Source of the DNA: Bacteroidetes bacterium GWA2_30_7
GTDB taxonomy: Bacteria > Bacteroidota > Bacteroidia > Bacteroidales > GWF2-33-38
Length of the DNA stretch: 6,951 nucleotides
Assembly: GCA_001768155.1 (NCBI GenBank)
Contig: MENC01000156.1
Span: 1-6,951, forward strand
Direction of reading: 5' to 3'
The first letter of the stretch is position 1. Each line of letters begins with the position of its first letter. Shown here piece after piece: positions 6,061 through 6,951 of the stretch. A model generated the notes under the pieces. The model saw only the letters and a list, made by a program, of their open reading frames with translations, made no database searches and was not told the origin of the DNA. Position numbers and translations under genes: made by a program.

Positions 6061-6452
6061 CAGATTATTTGCTTAACGATTTTATTAATTATAGGCTCAA
6101 TCGTGCTAAAGAAACAATTTTAGAAGTTGAAGTATTAATCGAAAATAAATTTTGGAATACAGCAATTAATAGAATGTATTATTCTTGTTTTTATGTAGTT
6201 GGAGCAATACTTGTAAAAAATAAAATTGATGTTTCAAGCCATTCTGGAAGTAGGCAGAAATTTGGACATTTATTTGTCCAATCTGGAAAAATAAGCAAAG
6301 ATTTAGCTAAATGTTATACTGAACTTTTTGAAAAGCGTTTAAAGGGAGACTATAATGATTTTTTTGATAATGATGAGGCTACAGTATTGAGATTATTTGA
6401 ACCTACAAAAAAGTTTATTAAAAAAGTGGAAGAATTAATTTTGAGTAATTAA
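6057..6452 (+). CDS. HEPN-domain protein, probable toxin partner of the MNT gene
   Basis: The 131-aa, largely helical protein fits the HEPN family. NYRLNRAKETILEVEVLI (11-28) forms the first helix, NTAINRMYYSCFYVVGAIL (34-52) is the diagnostic second helix, and then come HSGSRQKFGHLFVQSGKI (62-79) and YTELFEKRLKGDYND (87-101), ending in a long helix. HEPN partners of MNT proteins are typically RNases held inactive until needed. In this subfamily the late helix carries R-x-x-x-D-Y (Arg94, Asp98, Tyr99) instead of the R-x4-6-H motif of proven HEPN RNases. An R-x4-H string does occur at Arg66-His71, but I cannot tell whether it sits in the active-site position. The ATGA overlap with the MNT gene and a strong ribosome-binding site point to coupled, efficient translation. 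hemL follows after 30 bp. Confidence 0.85.
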   Translation: MTDYLLNDFINYRLNRAKETILEVEVLIENKFWNTAINRMYYSCFYVVGAILVKNKIDVSSHSGSRQKFGHLFVQSGKISKDLAKCYTELFEKRLKGDYNDFFDNDEATVLRLFEPTKKFIKKVEELILSN

Positions 6453-6482
6453 ATTTTATAAAAAGTAAAAAAACATCTAAAT

Positions 6483-6951
6483 ATGAATATAGAAAAAAGT
6501 AAAAAAGAATTTGCACGAGCTCAGGAAGTTATTCCCGGCGGAGTTAATTCTCCGGTACGTGCTTTTAAAAGCGTAAAAGGAAGTCCTTTATTTATTAAAA
6601 AAGCAAAAGGCTCAAAAATTGAAGATATTGATGGTAACACATTTATAGACTTTGTAGGTTCTTGGGGACCAATGATTTTAGGTCATGCACCAGATATGAT
6701 TATTGATGCAATTAATGATGCAGCCCAAAGAGGAACAAGCTATGGTGCACCAACAATTATTGAATCAGAAATGGCAGAACTTATTTGCAAAATGGTTCCA
6801 TCGGTTGAAAAAGTGAGAATGGTAAATTCTGGCACTGAGGCAACTATGAGTGCAATTCGACTTGCTAGAGGATTCACTAAAAGAGAAAAAATAGTAAAAT
6901 TTGCAGGATGTTATCACGGACATGGCGATAGTTTTCTTATTAAAGCTGGTT
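6483..6951 (+). CDS. hemL: Glutamate-1-semialdehyde 2,1-aminomutase (3' partial)
   Basis: This pyridoxal-phosphate enzyme converts glutamate-1-semialdehyde, the HemA product, into 5-aminolevulinate, the HemB substrate. About 156 codons are visible before the window ends. They contain IPGGVNSPVRAFK (17-29), IDGNTFIDFVGSWGPMILGH (49-68), NSGTEATMSAIRLARGFT (115-132) with the cofactor-phosphate GTEA loop, and KFAGCYHGHGD (139-149). All are diagnostic for HemL within class-III aminotransferases. The catalytic lysine lies beyond the window. The ATG follows a 30-bp A-rich gap after the HEPN gene, without a Shine-Dalgarno sequence or an evident promoter, so it is most likely read from the hem operon through the MNT/HEPN pair. 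Confidence 0.96.
   Translation, partial: MNIEKSKKEFARAQEVIPGGVNSPVRAFKSVKGSPLFIKKAKGSKIEDIDGNTFIDFVGSWGPMILGHAPDMIIDAINDAAQRGTSYGAPTIIESEMAELICKMVPSVEKVRMVNSGTEATMSAIRLARGFTKREKIVKFAGCYHGHGDSFLIKAG

Noticed and set aside
5700..6460. Short similar sequences (AGTAATA/AGTAATT) at both ends of the MNT-HEPN module as possible target-site duplications
   Set aside because: Only about six A/T-rich bases match and part of the match is a stop-codon context. That is not above chance, and no transposase or inverted ends are present.

Overview
The window is AT-rich and holds most of one tetrapyrrole (heme-precursor) operon, all on the + strand. It is preceded by the 3' end of an unrelated surface-protein gene. 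Three signs point to Bacteroidota: -7 boxes of the TAnnTTTG type just before hemA and before a small gene in mid-operon; A-rich leaders that mostly lack Shine-Dalgarno sequences; and a first gene with the 'VGIGTSNP' motifs and C-terminal domain common in large secreted proteins of that phylum. I cannot place it below phylum.

Layout: (1) 1-714, the C-terminal part of a repetitive extracellular adhesin/tail-fibre-like protein, ending at a strong hairpin (719-758). (2) 759-926, a gene-free leader with a likely hemA promoter. (3) 927-3321, hemA (glutamyl-tRNA reductase) and hemC (porphobilinogen deaminase), overlapping by 26 nt. (4) 3377-3948, a two-gene module made of an unrecognised 72-aa ORF and a PemK/MazF-like toxin. 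Its toxin gene overlaps hemD by 8 nt. (5) 3941-5712, hemD (uroporphyrinogen-III synthase) and hemB (ALA dehydratase). (6) 5743-6452, an MNT nucleotidyltransferase / HEPN toxin-antitoxin-like pair with an ATGA overlap. (7) 6483-6951, the 5' part of hemL (glutamate-1-semialdehyde aminomutase), cut by the window edge.

The five hem products cover every step from glutamyl-tRNA to uroporphyrinogen III: HemA, HemL, HemB, HemC, HemD. This is the C5 route to the branch point for heme, siroheme and corrinoids. hemE and later genes are not in the window.

Two features stand out. First, HemA carries a natural histidine-rich C-terminal tail (17 His in the last 67 residues, in roughly 8-residue GHPH repeats). 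This is a plausible metal- or heme-binding appendage on the rate-controlling enzyme, and its coding sequence runs into the hemC start. Second, two unrelated toxin-antitoxin-like modules sit at two separate junctions inside the operon. One appears to have its own promoter giving a (nearly) leaderless mRNA and is physically locked to hemD. Both toxin candidates show departures from the textbook catalytic motifs.
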